From assembly GCF_018408575.1 (NCBI RefSeq), contig NZ_AP023418.1, positions 1,578,415 to 1,642,414 on the forward strand: DNA of 64,000 bases. Reading direction: 5' to 3'. Shown one piece after another: positions 1 to 8,834 of the stretch; positions within the stretch are counted from its first letter, which is position 1; the number at the start of each line of letters is the position of its first letter. Position numbers and translations under genes: made by a program. This stretch comes from Vescimonas coprocola (GTDB lineage Bacteria; Bacillota; Clostridia; Oscillospirales; Oscillospiraceae). The notes beneath the pieces were generated by a model. The model saw only the letters and a program-made list of their open reading frames with translations. It was not told the DNA's origin and did no database searches.

Positions 1-237
1 AAGTCGCTGGCGGCACTGGAGCAGAAGCTGCAAAGCCGTGGATTACACCCGCTGTTCCTCACCGGCCACACCGGCTGGACGGACAATTTTGACTTTGCCT
101 TTGGCCATAAGGACAAGCTTTGCTCACCGTTCCGAAAGCGGGTTCCCGACCCCACCGCGCCTTACGACGCCTACGATGAATCAGACGATACGGAGGAAGT
201 GGCGAGGGCCGGGTATCTTCAGGCTGTGGGGCGATAA
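1..237 (+). CDS. C-terminal fragment of an unidentified protein
   Basis: The window opens inside this reading frame. Seventy-eight residues remain before a TAA at 235-237. The end is acidic (DAYDESDDTEE). I do not recognise the family. The Shine-Dalgarno of the next gene (AGGAGG, 238-243) directly follows the stop, so this was probably the preceding gene of the same operon. Confidence 0.55.
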   Translation, partial: KSLAALEQKLQSRGLHPLFLTGHTGWTDNFDFAFGHKDKLCSPFRKRVPDPTAPYDAYDESDDTEEVARAGYLQAVGR

Positions 238-249
238 AGGAGGATGACT

Positions 250-1110
250 GTGCGCTATAAAATTGAAAAGAACACGGTGCAGGAGATGCTGATCATTCCG
301 CTGTACGCACGGAAAATGTGCTCCGAGCTGTACCCCAATTTGTACCGGGATGAGGCGGTGCGGCGGCTGGTAAACGCGGTCGACTATGATTTTTCCGCCT
401 TGGAGAAAAAATCCCGCAATTTGATGCAGCGCTTCGGCTTCCTTGAGGTCGCCATGCGGCAGAACGACCTTGCCTACGAGGTGCGGGATTATCTGAAAAC
501 GCGCCCCACGGCAGCAGTGGTAAACCTCGGCTGTGGGCTGGACTGCACCGGCCGCACCTGCGACAACGGACACTGCAAAATCTACAATCTGGACTTTCCG
601 GATGTCATTGCGGTGCGGAATCAGCTGCTTCCCTCCGGAGATCGGGAAACGAACATCCCCTGCGACCTGAATGACACAGCGTGGCTTGACAAAATCGACG
701 CCTCCGGCGGCGCGGTCTTTTTTGCGGCGGGAGTGTTCTACTATTTCCTAAAGGAGCAGGTAAAAACACTGGTACGTGCTATGGCAGACGCCTTTCAAGG
801 CGGCGTACTTGTGTTTGACGCCGCCAACGAAAAGGCGGTGAAACTGATGCTGAAAACATGGCTGAAGGATGCGGAAATCAAGGATGTGGGCGCGTACTTT
901 GCCGTTTCGGACGCGAAAAGCGAGATCGGTGCGTGGGACAGCAGTTTGCGGGTCTCCAGCCGGGGCTATATGCTGGGCTACAACGATCTGAAAGGCCCGT
1001 CAGTCAGCGGCTTTTTCCGCTTCCTTGCCCGGGTCGGCGATGGGATGATGAGAATGCAGATCGTAAAAATCAAATTTAGAGGGGAAAGCGATGAAGCATC
1101 AGCACTTTGA
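250..1110 (+). CDS. Class I SAM-dependent methyltransferase, LCMT/Tcmp-like
   Basis: This is a probable S-adenosylmethionine-dependent O-methyltransferase related to leucine carboxyl methyltransferases. The glycine-rich SAM loop VVNLGCGLD lies near residue 90, an acidic second-strand segment (YNLDFPDV) follows, and FFAAGVFYYF is typical of the family core. The ATG at 244 abuts the AGGAGG at 238-243, so the in-frame GTG at 250, six bases downstream of it, is the better start. It overlaps the next gene by 20 bases and is the first complete gene of a six-gene operon with hydrolases and a reductase. The substrate cannot be read from the sequence. Confidence 0.75.
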   Translation: MRYKIEKNTVQEMLIIPLYARKMCSELYPNLYRDEAVRRLVNAVDYDFSALEKKSRNLMQRFGFLEVAMRQNDLAYEVRDYLKTRPTAAVVNLGCGLDCTGRTCDNGHCKIYNLDFPDVIAVRNQLLPSGDRETNIPCDLNDTAWLDKIDASGGAVFFAAGVFYYFLKEQVKTLVRAMADAFQGGVLVFDAANEKAVKLMLKTWLKDAEIKDVGAYFAVSDAKSEIGAWDSSLRVSSRGYMLGYNDLKGPSVSGFFRFLARVGDGMMRMQIVKIKFRGESDEASAL

Positions 1111-2023
1111 TGTGGGAACCGTCGGCTTTTACGGCGCATACTGGGCGTGTGCCGGCGGATCGGACTGCGCGGTCATTGCGATGATTGGTGACGATCCGGA
1201 GGATCGGCTTGTGCGTTCAGCCGTGAAATGGCTCTGCGGGCGGGGCGTAAATGTGCTCACCATGTCGCCTGCGAAAAAGGATTACGGCCATCATAATTAT
1301 CCGCTGGAGCGTGTGGAGACGGCCATTTCGTGGCTGAAAGTCAACGGCAACCATAAAATTGGCATTGCCGGTGCATCGACTACGGGAACGCTGGCGCTGA
1401 CAGCGGCTGCCATGTTCCCGGATGTTACCCTGACCATTGCCATGACGCCCAGCGATTTTGTGTGGCAGGGTTTTATGCAGGGCAAAAGGGACGGCTGCAA
1501 GGAATGGCCGGTCGAGGGTGAATCGCTGTTCTCCTACCGGGGCAAACTGCTGCCCTATATGCCGTTTTGCTATCAGCACCCGGACTATTGGCACTGTATC
1601 GCCGCCGAGAGCAAACGCACCGGCGATATGGTAAACTCCCGCAAGCTGTTTGACGATTCCGAGGCGGCGCACCCGATCGAGCCGGAAGAATACATTCCCG
1701 TTGAAAACATCCGGGGAAAGCTGCTGCTGATCGGCGCGGAGGACGATGCGCTGTGGGACACCGCAAAGTATATCCGCCGGATGGAAAAGCGCCTTGCCGA
1801 AAAACCGCATGAATGCGAGATTGAGATGATGGTTTATGCCCACGGCACCCACTTCGTTTTCCCGGAGGGAATGCTGAAAATCATGCTGCCGATTGGCTCC
1901 GGTCTATTTGTGAAGTTCGCATTTCAGGCAGCAAAAAAATATCCGAAGGAATGCCGCCAGACCCGGATAGACATCGAGAAACGGATGTGCCGGGTGTTAG
2001 CGGAATGGAAAGGAGCAAAGTGA
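1091..2023 (+). CDS. Alpha/beta hydrolase, BAAT/acyl-CoA thioesterase C-terminal-like
   Basis: This 310-residue protein has the alpha/beta-hydrolase plan seen in BAAT-like acyl-CoA thioester hydrolases. The nucleophile elbow reads GIAGASTTGTLAL near residue 95, an acidic segment IGAEDDALWD precedes the C-terminal third, and the likely catalytic histidine is in HGTHFVFP. It starts at ATG 1091 behind GAGGGG and overlaps the upstream methyltransferase gene. Thioester or ester cleavage is the expected chemistry, and the true substrate is unknown. The next gene begins one base after its stop, so the genes are cotranscribed. Confidence 0.75.
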   Translation: MKHQHFDVGTVGFYGAYWACAGGSDCAVIAMIGDDPEDRLVRSAVKWLCGRGVNVLTMSPAKKDYGHHNYPLERVETAISWLKVNGNHKIGIAGASTTGTLALTAAAMFPDVTLTIAMTPSDFVWQGFMQGKRDGCKEWPVEGESLFSYRGKLLPYMPFCYQHPDYWHCIAAESKRTGDMVNSRKLFDDSEAAHPIEPEEYIPVENIRGKLLLIGAEDDALWDTAKYIRRMEKRLAEKPHECEIEMMVYAHGTHFVFPEGMLKIMLPIGSGLFVKFAFQAAKKYPKECRQTRIDIEKRMCRVLAEWKGAK

Positions 2024-2024
2024 G

Positions 2025-2675
2025 ATGCGTTGGACGGGAATGCCCATGGCCATGTGGGTGCTGTTTGCAAAGTCATTTGAAAAGCAACTGACAGAGGTGT
2101 TTGGTTATGATGCTAAAACCGCAAAAGCAATCCGAAAGACCGCAAAGCTCAGGTACAAAGAAATCATCGCCAAATTGCCGGAGTTTGAAAAGGGTGACCG
2201 CTTCCAATTGAACATCATTGGCTGCGCCATGCTGGGGGCGTTCGTTCTCTGTATGCCGAGGCGGCCGGATACGGAGTCGCTAACGGTATACTATGAGAAA
2301 GCTCAGATGACGCCGCTGATGAAGTGGTTCTGCCGCAAGAGCGGAAAAAACAAGTTTACCCCCAAAGATATTTCCGGCATGAAGGCGACCGCCACCTTGA
2401 AAGCCGCCGACCGCAACCCATATTCGTGGAACATGGAGTTTTACGAATATCCCGACGGCAGCGGCTATGAGGGACGCTTCACCAAATGCGGCATCTGTGT
2501 GCTGATGAAAAAGCTGGGGCTATATGACCTCACTCCCGCGCTGTGCCGTCTGGACTACACCATGAGCGAGGCGGGCGGCGTGACCGACTTTGTGCGGCAG
2601 TACACCCTCGCCTCCGGTGGACCCTACTGCGACTGCGGGTATAAGAAGAAACGGCTGCAAGAGGACAGAGCATGA
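2025..2675 (+). CDS. L-2-amino-thiazoline-4-carboxylic acid hydrolase family protein (copy 1)
   Basis: This 216-residue protein matches the ATC-hydrolase family, whose founding member opens 2-aminothiazoline-4-carboxylate to N-carbamoyl-cysteine. Family hallmarks are a central GYEGRFTKCGICVLMKKLGL block, the LTPALCRLDYTMSE segment and the terminal GGPYCDCGYKKK cysteine motif. An AAAGGAG lies upstream of ATG 2025. The gene overlaps the next by four bases (ATGA). Many genomic members probably act on other substrates, so the family name is safer than the reaction. A second member of the family lies two genes downstream. Confidence 0.75.
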   Translation: MRWTGMPMAMWVLFAKSFEKQLTEVFGYDAKTAKAIRKTAKLRYKEIIAKLPEFEKGDRFQLNIIGCAMLGAFVLCMPRRPDTESLTVYYEKAQMTPLMKWFCRKSGKNKFTPKDISGMKATATLKAADRNPYSWNMEFYEYPDGSGYEGRFTKCGICVLMKKLGLYDLTPALCRLDYTMSEAGGVTDFVRQYTLASGGPYCDCGYKKKRLQEDRA

Positions 2676-3463
2676 AATACTTTGAGTTCGGGCAGGAGCA
2701 TCCGGAGCTGATGGTCATGCTTCATGGCGGCGGGGTGTGCTATCGCGGCGCACTGCCGGTGGCAGAGGAGATGGCGAAAACCTACCATGTGGTGCTGGTG
2801 GCCTACGACGGCTTCAATCCCGATGAGCCGGAGACGCAGTTCCGGTCCGTGCCGGATGAGGCAAGGCGGCTGGGCGATTATATCGTGGAGCGCTACGGCG
2901 GAAAGATTGACATTCTCTACGGCGTGTCCTACGGAACATTCGTCCTCATGGACGTGCTGGCCGATAAGTGGCTGACCATCACGACTACCATTGCTAACGG
3001 TATGCCCACCATGGACTACGCCGACATCAAAAGCCCGGTTTTGCAGAACCTCTACATATTCTTCCTGACCGGCTTTTCCTATTGGCTCATCGGGAAGGCA
3101 GGCCCCATCCGGAAGAAGCTCGTCTGCAAGATGATGGGCCGCACGGAGGAATCCTTCGACCGCATCGTCTACAAAGACGCCACCTGGCAGAGCTGGGTCA
3201 ATCAGGACAAGTACATGATCGGGCGGCACCGGAATTTTGATCTTTTCAAGCGCACGGACATGTACATCTGGCACGGCATTGCAAGCTCGACGGAAAAGAA
3301 GCTGGCGAAACATGTCAGAGCGTGGCAGGACAAGGGCTATGCCTTTACCTACAAGGTTTTTCCCAATATGGGTCACGGCACACTGGCGGGCGAACACCCG
3401 CGGGAGTTTTCAAAAGAGGTGCAGGCGGCGCACCAGTGCAGCCTGCAAAAGGAGAAGCGATGA
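2672..3463 (+). CDS. Alpha/beta hydrolase
   Basis: This 263-residue hydrolase has an oxyanion-hole segment (MLHGGGVCY) near residue 13, a nucleophile elbow GVSYGTFVLMD near residue 93 and a C-terminal NMGHGT that supplies the catalytic histidine. It is translationally coupled at both ends through four-base overlaps, lying between the two ATC-hydrolase-family genes. A small-molecule ester or thioester is the likely substrate. Nothing in the sequence fixes it further. Confidence 0.75.
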   Translation: MKYFEFGQEHPELMVMLHGGGVCYRGALPVAEEMAKTYHVVLVAYDGFNPDEPETQFRSVPDEARRLGDYIVERYGGKIDILYGVSYGTFVLMDVLADKWLTITTTIANGMPTMDYADIKSPVLQNLYIFFLTGFSYWLIGKAGPIRKKLVCKMMGRTEESFDRIVYKDATWQSWVNQDKYMIGRHRNFDLFKRTDMYIWHGIASSTEKKLAKHVRAWQDKGYAFTYKVFPNMGHGTLAGEHPREFSKEVQAAHQCSLQKEKR

Positions 3464-4164
3464 GAGACAACAAACTGCAATTCAATCGCAGCTGCCATGT
3501 GCTGTATTCCAAAGCCTGCAAAAAGCAGATTCAATCGAAGATTGCCCTGCATTATCCGGAAGCGCAGCGCGAGGCCGTCTGGGAGCGGGTGCAGCGGCAG
3601 TATGTGGAATTTCTCTCGGACTGGCGGACGGACTTGGGCGGGAAGAAAAACTTTCACAACGGCGCGGGCGGCACTTACGACTGCATCGCTATCATGAGCT
3701 ATTATGCCGTGTGCCGGGATGTTGTCTCCTTCCGGGAGATCGAAGAGATCGAGGAAAACCTGATTCTGCCTACCTTCCGTAAGCTCTCCCGATTTGTGGA
3801 CTGCAACAAACCGTTTTTTAAGAGGCTGATGTATTGGGCCTTTCAGAACGCCGAAAAGCAGTGCGCCAAGTGGCACGATTACGAGATGCACGTTGCGCCC
3901 TATGATAAAGATAAACCTATCTATTATGAGTTCAACGCCTGCCCGGCGGCGGAGTTTGCCATCAAGCACGGTCTGACGGACATCATGCCCGCCCTGTGCA
4001 ATGTGGACTTTGCGTCCATGGAGTTGCTTCACGCAAGGCTTGTCCGGAAAACCACCTGCGTGGACGGCTGCAGGTGCGACTATACCATCTGCGGCGACAA
4101 AGACCCGTACTTAAACGACCATCCCGAATACCGCGATGCGGCAGGGTATCGCAGAAACCGATAA
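3460..4164 (+). CDS. L-2-amino-thiazoline-4-carboxylic acid hydrolase family protein (copy 2)
   Basis: This is a second, divergent ATC-hydrolase-family member of 234 residues. The start is ATG 3460, which overlaps the upstream stop (ATGA) and follows GGAGAAG; the longer upstream frame is overlap with the previous gene. Landmarks are YYEFNACPAAEFAIKHGL, MPALCNVDFASMELLHARL and a terminal CVDGCRCDYTI cysteine cluster equivalent to the GGPYCDCGY motif of copy 1. Two paralogues in one operon may form a complex or act on successive intermediates; that is inference. Confidence 0.72.
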   Translation: MRDNKLQFNRSCHVLYSKACKKQIQSKIALHYPEAQREAVWERVQRQYVEFLSDWRTDLGGKKNFHNGAGGTYDCIAIMSYYAVCRDVVSFREIEEIEENLILPTFRKLSRFVDCNKPFFKRLMYWAFQNAEKQCAKWHDYEMHVAPYDKDKPIYYEFNACPAAEFAIKHGLTDIMPALCNVDFASMELLHARLVRKTTCVDGCRCDYTICGDKDPYLNDHPEYRDAAGYRRNR

Positions 4165-4183
4165 GGAAAAGGAGAAAGTGGCC

Positions 4184-5110
4184 ATGAAGTTTTTGGTATT
4201 CGGCGCCGGCGTTCTGGGGTGTAATCTGGCGAACAATCTGTTCCGCGCAGGAAAGGATGTCACGCTGCTGGCAAGAGGCCCATGGGCAGATGAGATTCGG
4301 CGAAACGGGCTGCGGATCAAAAATACACTTTCCCGCCGCACGGCAGTCAGCCCCATTCCGGTGGCAGCGGAGCTTTTGCCGGGAGACGACTATGATGTAA
4401 TTTTTGTGGCTGTGCGGTACACGCAGATCGAAACAATTCTCGAAACTCTGCGGGCAAGCCTGGCGAAAACGATGATCTTTGTGGGCAACAATGTGCGCGC
4501 CTCGGAAACGGCAGCGCTTTTGCTGGAGAAGAACGTGCTGTTTGCCTTTACCAGCGCCGCCGGACACAGAGAAAGCAATTATGTGGCCTCGGTAGACCTT
4601 CGCAAGATTACCATCGGGCCGCTGCGGAATGCGCCGTCGCAGGAAGCGCTGGTTCAGGAAATCTTTGCAGGCACGAAGTATAAGGTCACCTACGAGCCGA
4701 ACATGGAGGACTATCTCCTGTGCCACGCTGCGTTTGTGCTCCCGGCGGTTTTTGCCTGCTACAAGACCGACGGCGACCTGAAAAAGCTGAAAAGGGACAA
4801 CGCTTATCTGAATCGCCTGATCGATGCGAATATCGAGGGTTACCGGGCAATCCGAAACGCCGGTCACGAGATTCTGCCGGATGCAGACAAGGAATTTGAG
4901 GATGCAGCATACCGCAAGACCTGCTTTCGCTTTTTTAAGCTCATGTGTGCAACGGCTTTAGGGAAAATCTGTGCGTCCGACCATGCCATGAACGCGGTGG
5001 ACGAAATGAGCGCACTGAATCGGGACATGAAAGCATTTTTTGACGTGACCGGCGCAAAGTATCCGGTCTGGAAAACGCTGGAAGCAGAATGTGGGAGCTA
5101 TCTGCGGTAA
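4184..5110 (+). CDS. Ketopantoate reductase-family NAD(P)H oxidoreductase
   Basis: This 308-residue dehydrogenase has an N-terminal Rossmann loop FGAGVLGCNLANNL and a C-terminal helical domain as in 2-dehydropantoate 2-reductases (ApbA/PanE). The ATG at 4184 follows AAGGAAAAGGAG; the longer frame from 4136 overlaps the upstream gene. As the last gene of the hydrolase operon, away from any pantothenate genes, it probably reduces a keto or imine group in the same unknown pathway rather than ketopantoate. No T-rich terminator is evident in the 114 bases after it. Confidence 0.75.
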   Translation: MKFLVFGAGVLGCNLANNLFRAGKDVTLLARGPWADEIRRNGLRIKNTLSRRTAVSPIPVAAELLPGDDYDVIFVAVRYTQIETILETLRASLAKTMIFVGNNVRASETAALLLEKNVLFAFTSAAGHRESNYVASVDLRKITIGPLRNAPSQEALVQEIFAGTKYKVTYEPNMEDYLLCHAAFVLPAVFACYKTDGDLKKLKRDNAYLNRLIDANIEGYRAIRNAGHEILPDADKEFEDAAYRKTCFRFFKLMCATALGKICASDHAMNAVDEMSALNRDMKAFFDVTGAKYPVWKTLEAECGSYLR

Positions 5111-5224
5111 AAAAGCGACCGGCTGGTCAGAGCTACGCTCCCTGCGGGGTTCGTTGCTTAAATTTGTGCGGTCGAGGAGCAGGGCAACAAATGCAGATTG
5201 CAGAGATTTGATTGAATAAACAAT

Positions 5225-6202
5225 ATGATTGACATCTTTTTTCATGACAAAACGGGCGTGGTTTCCGGCTTCCCCGGACAAATAGATGGTTTTGAACATG
5301 CGGATGGTAACGGAGAAATCCACTACTACCGGCTGTTTGACGGCGTGGGCGTGATGCTGATGCAGCTGGAAATGGGATCGTATACGGAGATCCGCACACA
5401 GGTCGGCGTGCTGGAAGTCAACTTCTGCATCAACGGACGCTTCGAAACCAGCTTTTCCATGCGCAGTCATGTTCTGCTGAAACCGGGAGACATGGCGATC
5501 AGCTGCTACGATGGGCTGCACGGGACAAAGTCGGAGTCACACTTTCCGCTTGGCTATTACGAGGGCCTTTGTCTCGAAATCGACCCCGCAGCCGCAGGAC
5601 ACTGGATACGTCTGAATGCTCCGGCATTTTCCATAGACTTTACCGCGCTCAAGCAGAATCTTCTGGGCAGCAAGTGGTATATGGTCGGCCCCGCCGGTCT
5701 GCGCTGCGAGCATGTATTCCGTGAGCTTTATGAAAGCGCCTCCTACGCAGAGCGCGGCTTTTTGCAGCTGAAGGTTCTGGAGCTGATGCTGCTGCTGGGC
5801 CGCATTCCGCAGGAACGTGCTGCGGATCCGTATTGCTCTGCAGAGCAGACGGCACTGGCACACCATCTCCGGGATCATCTGCTGACGAACCGGGAGGGAT
5901 ATGTGTCCCTTGCCCAGCTGGCGGCAGAGCACGCGATTTCCGTGTCGCACCTGCAAAAGCTGTTCAAGCAGACCTATGGTATGCCTGTCTACCATTACAT
6001 CAAGGAATACCGTCTGGAGCAAGCAGCGGTGGAGCTGGTTCGCAGCAGGAAGCCTATTACAGAGATCGCCCAGCACGCAGGATATGACAACGCCAGCAAA
6101 TTTTCGGAGAGCTTTAAAAAGCGGTACGGGAAGACACCGTCCCGCTATCGCGCTGATAAAACGAATGCAGTAAAACGGAGCATAGAAACCAAAACGGAGT
6201 AG
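5225..6202 (+). CDS. AraC-family transcriptional regulator
   Basis: This 325-residue protein has an N-terminal sensing region and a C-terminal AraC/XylS double helix-turn-helix over the last 100 residues (SVSHLQKLFKQTYGMPVYHYIKEYRLEQAA, then ITEIAQHAGYDNASKFSESFKKRYGKTPSRYR). The region before ATG 5225 has no good Shine-Dalgarno, so the start is less certain. It sits between the hydrolase operon and the lipoprotein/ABC transporter genes and is the obvious candidate regulator for either. The arrangement recalls AraC regulators paired with YbtP/YbtQ-type siderophore transporters. Confidence 0.88.
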   Translation: MIDIFFHDKTGVVSGFPGQIDGFEHADGNGEIHYYRLFDGVGVMLMQLEMGSYTEIRTQVGVLEVNFCINGRFETSFSMRSHVLLKPGDMAISCYDGLHGTKSESHFPLGYYEGLCLEIDPAAAGHWIRLNAPAFSIDFTALKQNLLGSKWYMVGPAGLRCEHVFRELYESASYAERGFLQLKVLELMLLLGRIPQERAADPYCSAEQTALAHHLRDHLLTNREGYVSLAQLAAEHAISVSHLQKLFKQTYGMPVYHYIKEYRLEQAAVELVRSRKPITEIAQHAGYDNASKFSESFKKRYGKTPSRYRADKTNAVKRSIETKTE

Positions 6203-6275
6203 TTTGAAAACGCGAATCATGTTAGAATGCCCAGTAGTTAGAGCACACTAACCAAAGAACTTCAGGAGGTACTGT

Positions 6276-6992
6276 ATGAAAAAGAAATTTGCTGCTTTTG
6301 CGCTTTGCTTAATCTGCCTGCTGTCGGCTGCTGGCTGTGGTCAGGCGAAAACAGATACACAGACACCGCCGACGGCGGACCAGAGCGCGGTGACCGACGA
6401 CTATCTGACCACCATCAGCGGTACTTATGTGGAGTTATTCCCAGAACTGTCGAAATCCGAGTATCGGAGTATCTGGATCGATGCCACCACGCCGATAGTA
6501 GGCGCTGAGAACGCAGAGACCACAACGGATATGCTGCTGGGAATGTGCATGGCGGAGCCTTACGGCCCGGTAGCCGCAGAAAAATATGCCTCAGACCCGA
6601 ACAGCATGGCCTTTAACTGCTATTTTCTGGGCGGCGTTGACAAGTTTGTGATGGACGGTCACACCATCACCGGTCTGGATGCACAGGGGCAGGAGGTTTT
6701 CTCCCGCACCTACAAGCTGCTGGATGAGGAAAATGAAAACGGCTTTATCTTCTATCAGAGCGAGGATGAAAATTCCGGCCAGTTTACCTATTTCGCCTTC
6801 TCGCCCGACACCATGGAAACCACCTATCATCTGGAATTCCGTTATGCAGAGGATCTGAGTGATCTGCAAAGCTGGTTCGAGGGCAATTACGCCTACTGGA
6901 ACGCGGCGGCGATTGCGGAAGATTATGATCAGGCAACCATGAAGCATGTCATTGAACTTTTCACCACGGAAAATTTGTCTGCGGCAGAATAA
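6276..6992 (+). CDS. ZinT-like lipocalin-fold lipoprotein
   Basis: This 238-residue exported lipoprotein has a signal peptide with lipobox LSAAGC (Cys at about residue 21). The mature part follows the ZinT/AdcA C-terminal plan: SGTYVELFPEL near the start, then an IFYQSEDE strand, TYFAFSPDTMETTYHLEFRYA and SWFEGNYAYW. In ZinT proteins the HxH of the HFHI strand binds zinc; here the equivalent reads HLE, so metal binding may be altered or lost. AGGAGG precedes ATG 6276. The gene lies directly upstream of the ABC transporter pair, which suggests a ligand- or metal-handling partner. The ZinT assignment is by eye only. Confidence 0.6.
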   Translation: MKKKFAAFALCLICLLSAAGCGQAKTDTQTPPTADQSAVTDDYLTTISGTYVELFPELSKSEYRSIWIDATTPIVGAENAETTTDMLLGMCMAEPYGPVAAEKYASDPNSMAFNCYFLGGVDKFVMDGHTITGLDAQGQEVFSRTYKLLDEENENGFIFYQSEDENSGQFTYFAFSPDTMETTYHLEFRYAEDLSDLQSWFEGNYAYWNAAAIAEDYDQATMKHVIELFTTENLSAAE

Positions 6993-6999
6993 ACGGCGC

Positions 7000-7032
7000 C
7001 TGCGCACCCGCTTGATTCAGGCGGGTGCGCAG
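7000..7032 (+). terminator. Strong GC hairpin between the lipoprotein and ABC genes
   Basis: A perfect 12-bp stem (CTGCGCACCCGC / GCGGGTGCGCAG) encloses a 9-base loop. It is not followed by a T-tract, so it may attenuate transcription or protect the mRNA end rather than terminate fully. Confidence 0.45.
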
Positions 7033-7052
7033 GGGAGCTTATCGGTAAGGAT

Positions 7053-8831
7053 GTGATTTTATTGAAAAAACAATCTGACTTTTCCCGCCTGATGGGCTAT
7101 GCGGGCAGGTATCGGGTTTTTACCTATGCCTCCTGGGTGCTTTCCGCCATCAGCGCGCTGACGGCGCTGGTGCCGTTCCTCTATATCTGGATGATTCTGC
7201 GGGATGTACTGGCCGCTGCGCCGGATTATGCGCAGGCGGTGAACATTCCTCATTACGGCTGGATGGCAGTGCTGTTTGCGGTGCTGGCTTACCTCATTTA
7301 CATTGCGGCACTGATGTGCTCCCATCTGTCGGCGTTCCGGGTGGCGACCAATCTGCGGCTGGCGGTGTCGGAGCATTTGGCGGTGCTGCCGCTGGGCTTT
7401 GCCGAGACCTTTGGCAGCGGCAAGCTGCGTAAGATCATCCATGAGAGCACCGGAGCCGCCGAGACCTATCTGGCCCACCAGCTGCCCGACCAGTACAACG
7501 CCATCGCCACCCCGGTGGGGCTGCTGGTCTTGCTGCTGGCGTTCGACTGGCGGCTGGGGCTGCTGAGCCTTGCGCCGGTGGTGCTGGCTTTCCTCATTAT
7601 GGCGACCATGACCGGCAAGCGGATGGTTGAAAAAATGCGGCAGTACGGCAACGCGCTGGAGGCCATGTCCAACGAGGCAGTGGAATACGTCCGGGGCATT
7701 CCGGTGGTCAAAACCTTCGGGCAGAGTGTGTTTTCCTTCAAAAAATTCAAGACCGCCATTGATGAGTACGAAAAGTGGGTCATCTCCTACACCAAAGACC
7801 TGCGCCTGCCCATGATGTTCTACACCGCCGCCGTCAACGGCGTGTTCGCCTTTCTGATTGCAGGCGGGCTGCTGTTCACGACACACGGCGTGACCCCGGA
7901 ATTTCTGCTGAACCTGCTGTTCTATATCATCATCACGCCGGTGATCTCCCTGACCTTGACCCGCATAATGTACATGAGCGAGAACAAGATGGTGGTAGCG
8001 GATGCGCTGGCACGCATCGACTCGGTGCTGGAGGCAGCACCCATGCAGGTTCAGGCTGTTCCGCAGCACCCGCAGGATGCTTCTGTCGCGCTGCAGAATG
8101 TGCATTTCAGCTATGACGGAAAAACCGAGGTCATTAAGGGCGTTTCGCTGGAGATTCAGCCGGGACAGACTGTGGCTTTTGTAGGTCCCTCCGGCGGCGG
8201 AAAATCCACGCTGGCAAACCTTGTCTGCCGGTTCTTTGATGTGCAGAACGGCAGCGTCCGAGTAGGCGGAGCGGATGTGTGGGCAATCCCCAAGGAAGAG
8301 CTGATGGATACCATCTCCTTTGTGTTCCAGAACAGCCGCCTGCTCAAGGGCAGCATTCTGGATAATGTCCGTCTGGGCAGACCGCAGGCCACCGAAGCCG
8401 AGGTGCTGGCAGCGTTGAAAGCGGCGCAGTGCATGGATATTATCGAAAAGTTCCCGGAGGGCATCCATACCGTTATCGGCACCAAGGGCTTGTATCTGTC
8501 CGGCGGCGAGCAGCAGCGCATCGCCATTGCCCGTGCTATGCTGAAAAATGCGCCCATCCTGATTCTGGACGAGGCCACCGCTTTTGCCGACCCGGACAAT
8601 GAAGCTAAGGTGCAGGCAGCCTTTGCCCGGCTTGCCAAGGGCAAAACCGTGCTGATGATCGCACACCGCCTGTCTACCGTAGCCAACGCCGACTGCATCT
8701 ATGTGGTGCAGGATGGGCAAATTGCAGAATCCGGAACAAAGGACGAACTGTGCGCGCAGAACGGCCTGTTTGCCCGGATGTGGCAGGATTATCAGGCCTC
8801 GGTGCAGTGGAAGGTCGCAAAGGAGGGGTAA
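7053..8831 (+). CDS. ABC transporter, fused permease/ATPase, subunit 1
   Basis: This protein of about 590 residues has an N-terminal six-helix type-1 exporter-fold membrane domain and a C-terminal nucleotide-binding domain. The Walker A GPSGGGKST is near residue 377, the signature LSGGEQQRIA near 482 and Walker B ILILDEATAFADPDNE near 503. GTG 7053 lies only two bases after TAAGG, so TTG 7062 is an equally good start. Four bases separate it from the second half-transporter, implying a heterodimer. The gene pair with a nearby AraC gene recalls the YbtPQ/IrtAB group, exporter-like proteins that import siderophores, but export is equally possible. Confidence 0.85.
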   Translation: MILLKKQSDFSRLMGYAGRYRVFTYASWVLSAISALTALVPFLYIWMILRDVLAAAPDYAQAVNIPHYGWMAVLFAVLAYLIYIAALMCSHLSAFRVATNLRLAVSEHLAVLPLGFAETFGSGKLRKIIHESTGAAETYLAHQLPDQYNAIATPVGLLVLLLAFDWRLGLLSLAPVVLAFLIMATMTGKRMVEKMRQYGNALEAMSNEAVEYVRGIPVVKTFGQSVFSFKKFKTAIDEYEKWVISYTKDLRLPMMFYTAAVNGVFAFLIAGGLLFTTHGVTPEFLLNLLFYIIITPVISLTLTRIMYMSENKMVVADALARIDSVLEAAPMQVQAVPQHPQDASVALQNVHFSYDGKTEVIKGVSLEIQPGQTVAFVGPSGGGKSTLANLVCRFFDVQNGSVRVGGADVWAIPKEELMDTISFVFQNSRLLKGSILDNVRLGRPQATEAEVLAALKAAQCMDIIEKFPEGIHTVIGTKGLYLSGGEQQRIAIARAMLKNAPILILDEATAFADPDNEAKVQAAFARLAKGKTVLMIAHRLSTVANADCIYVVQDGQIAESGTKDELCAQNGLFARMWQDYQASVQWKVAKEG

Positions 8832-8834
8832 AAG

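Noticed and set aside
4136-4183. Upstream start for the ketopantoate-reductase-like gene
   Set aside because: It would extend into the preceding gene, whereas ATG 4184 has a good ribosome site and begins the Rossmann motif at the usual distance.
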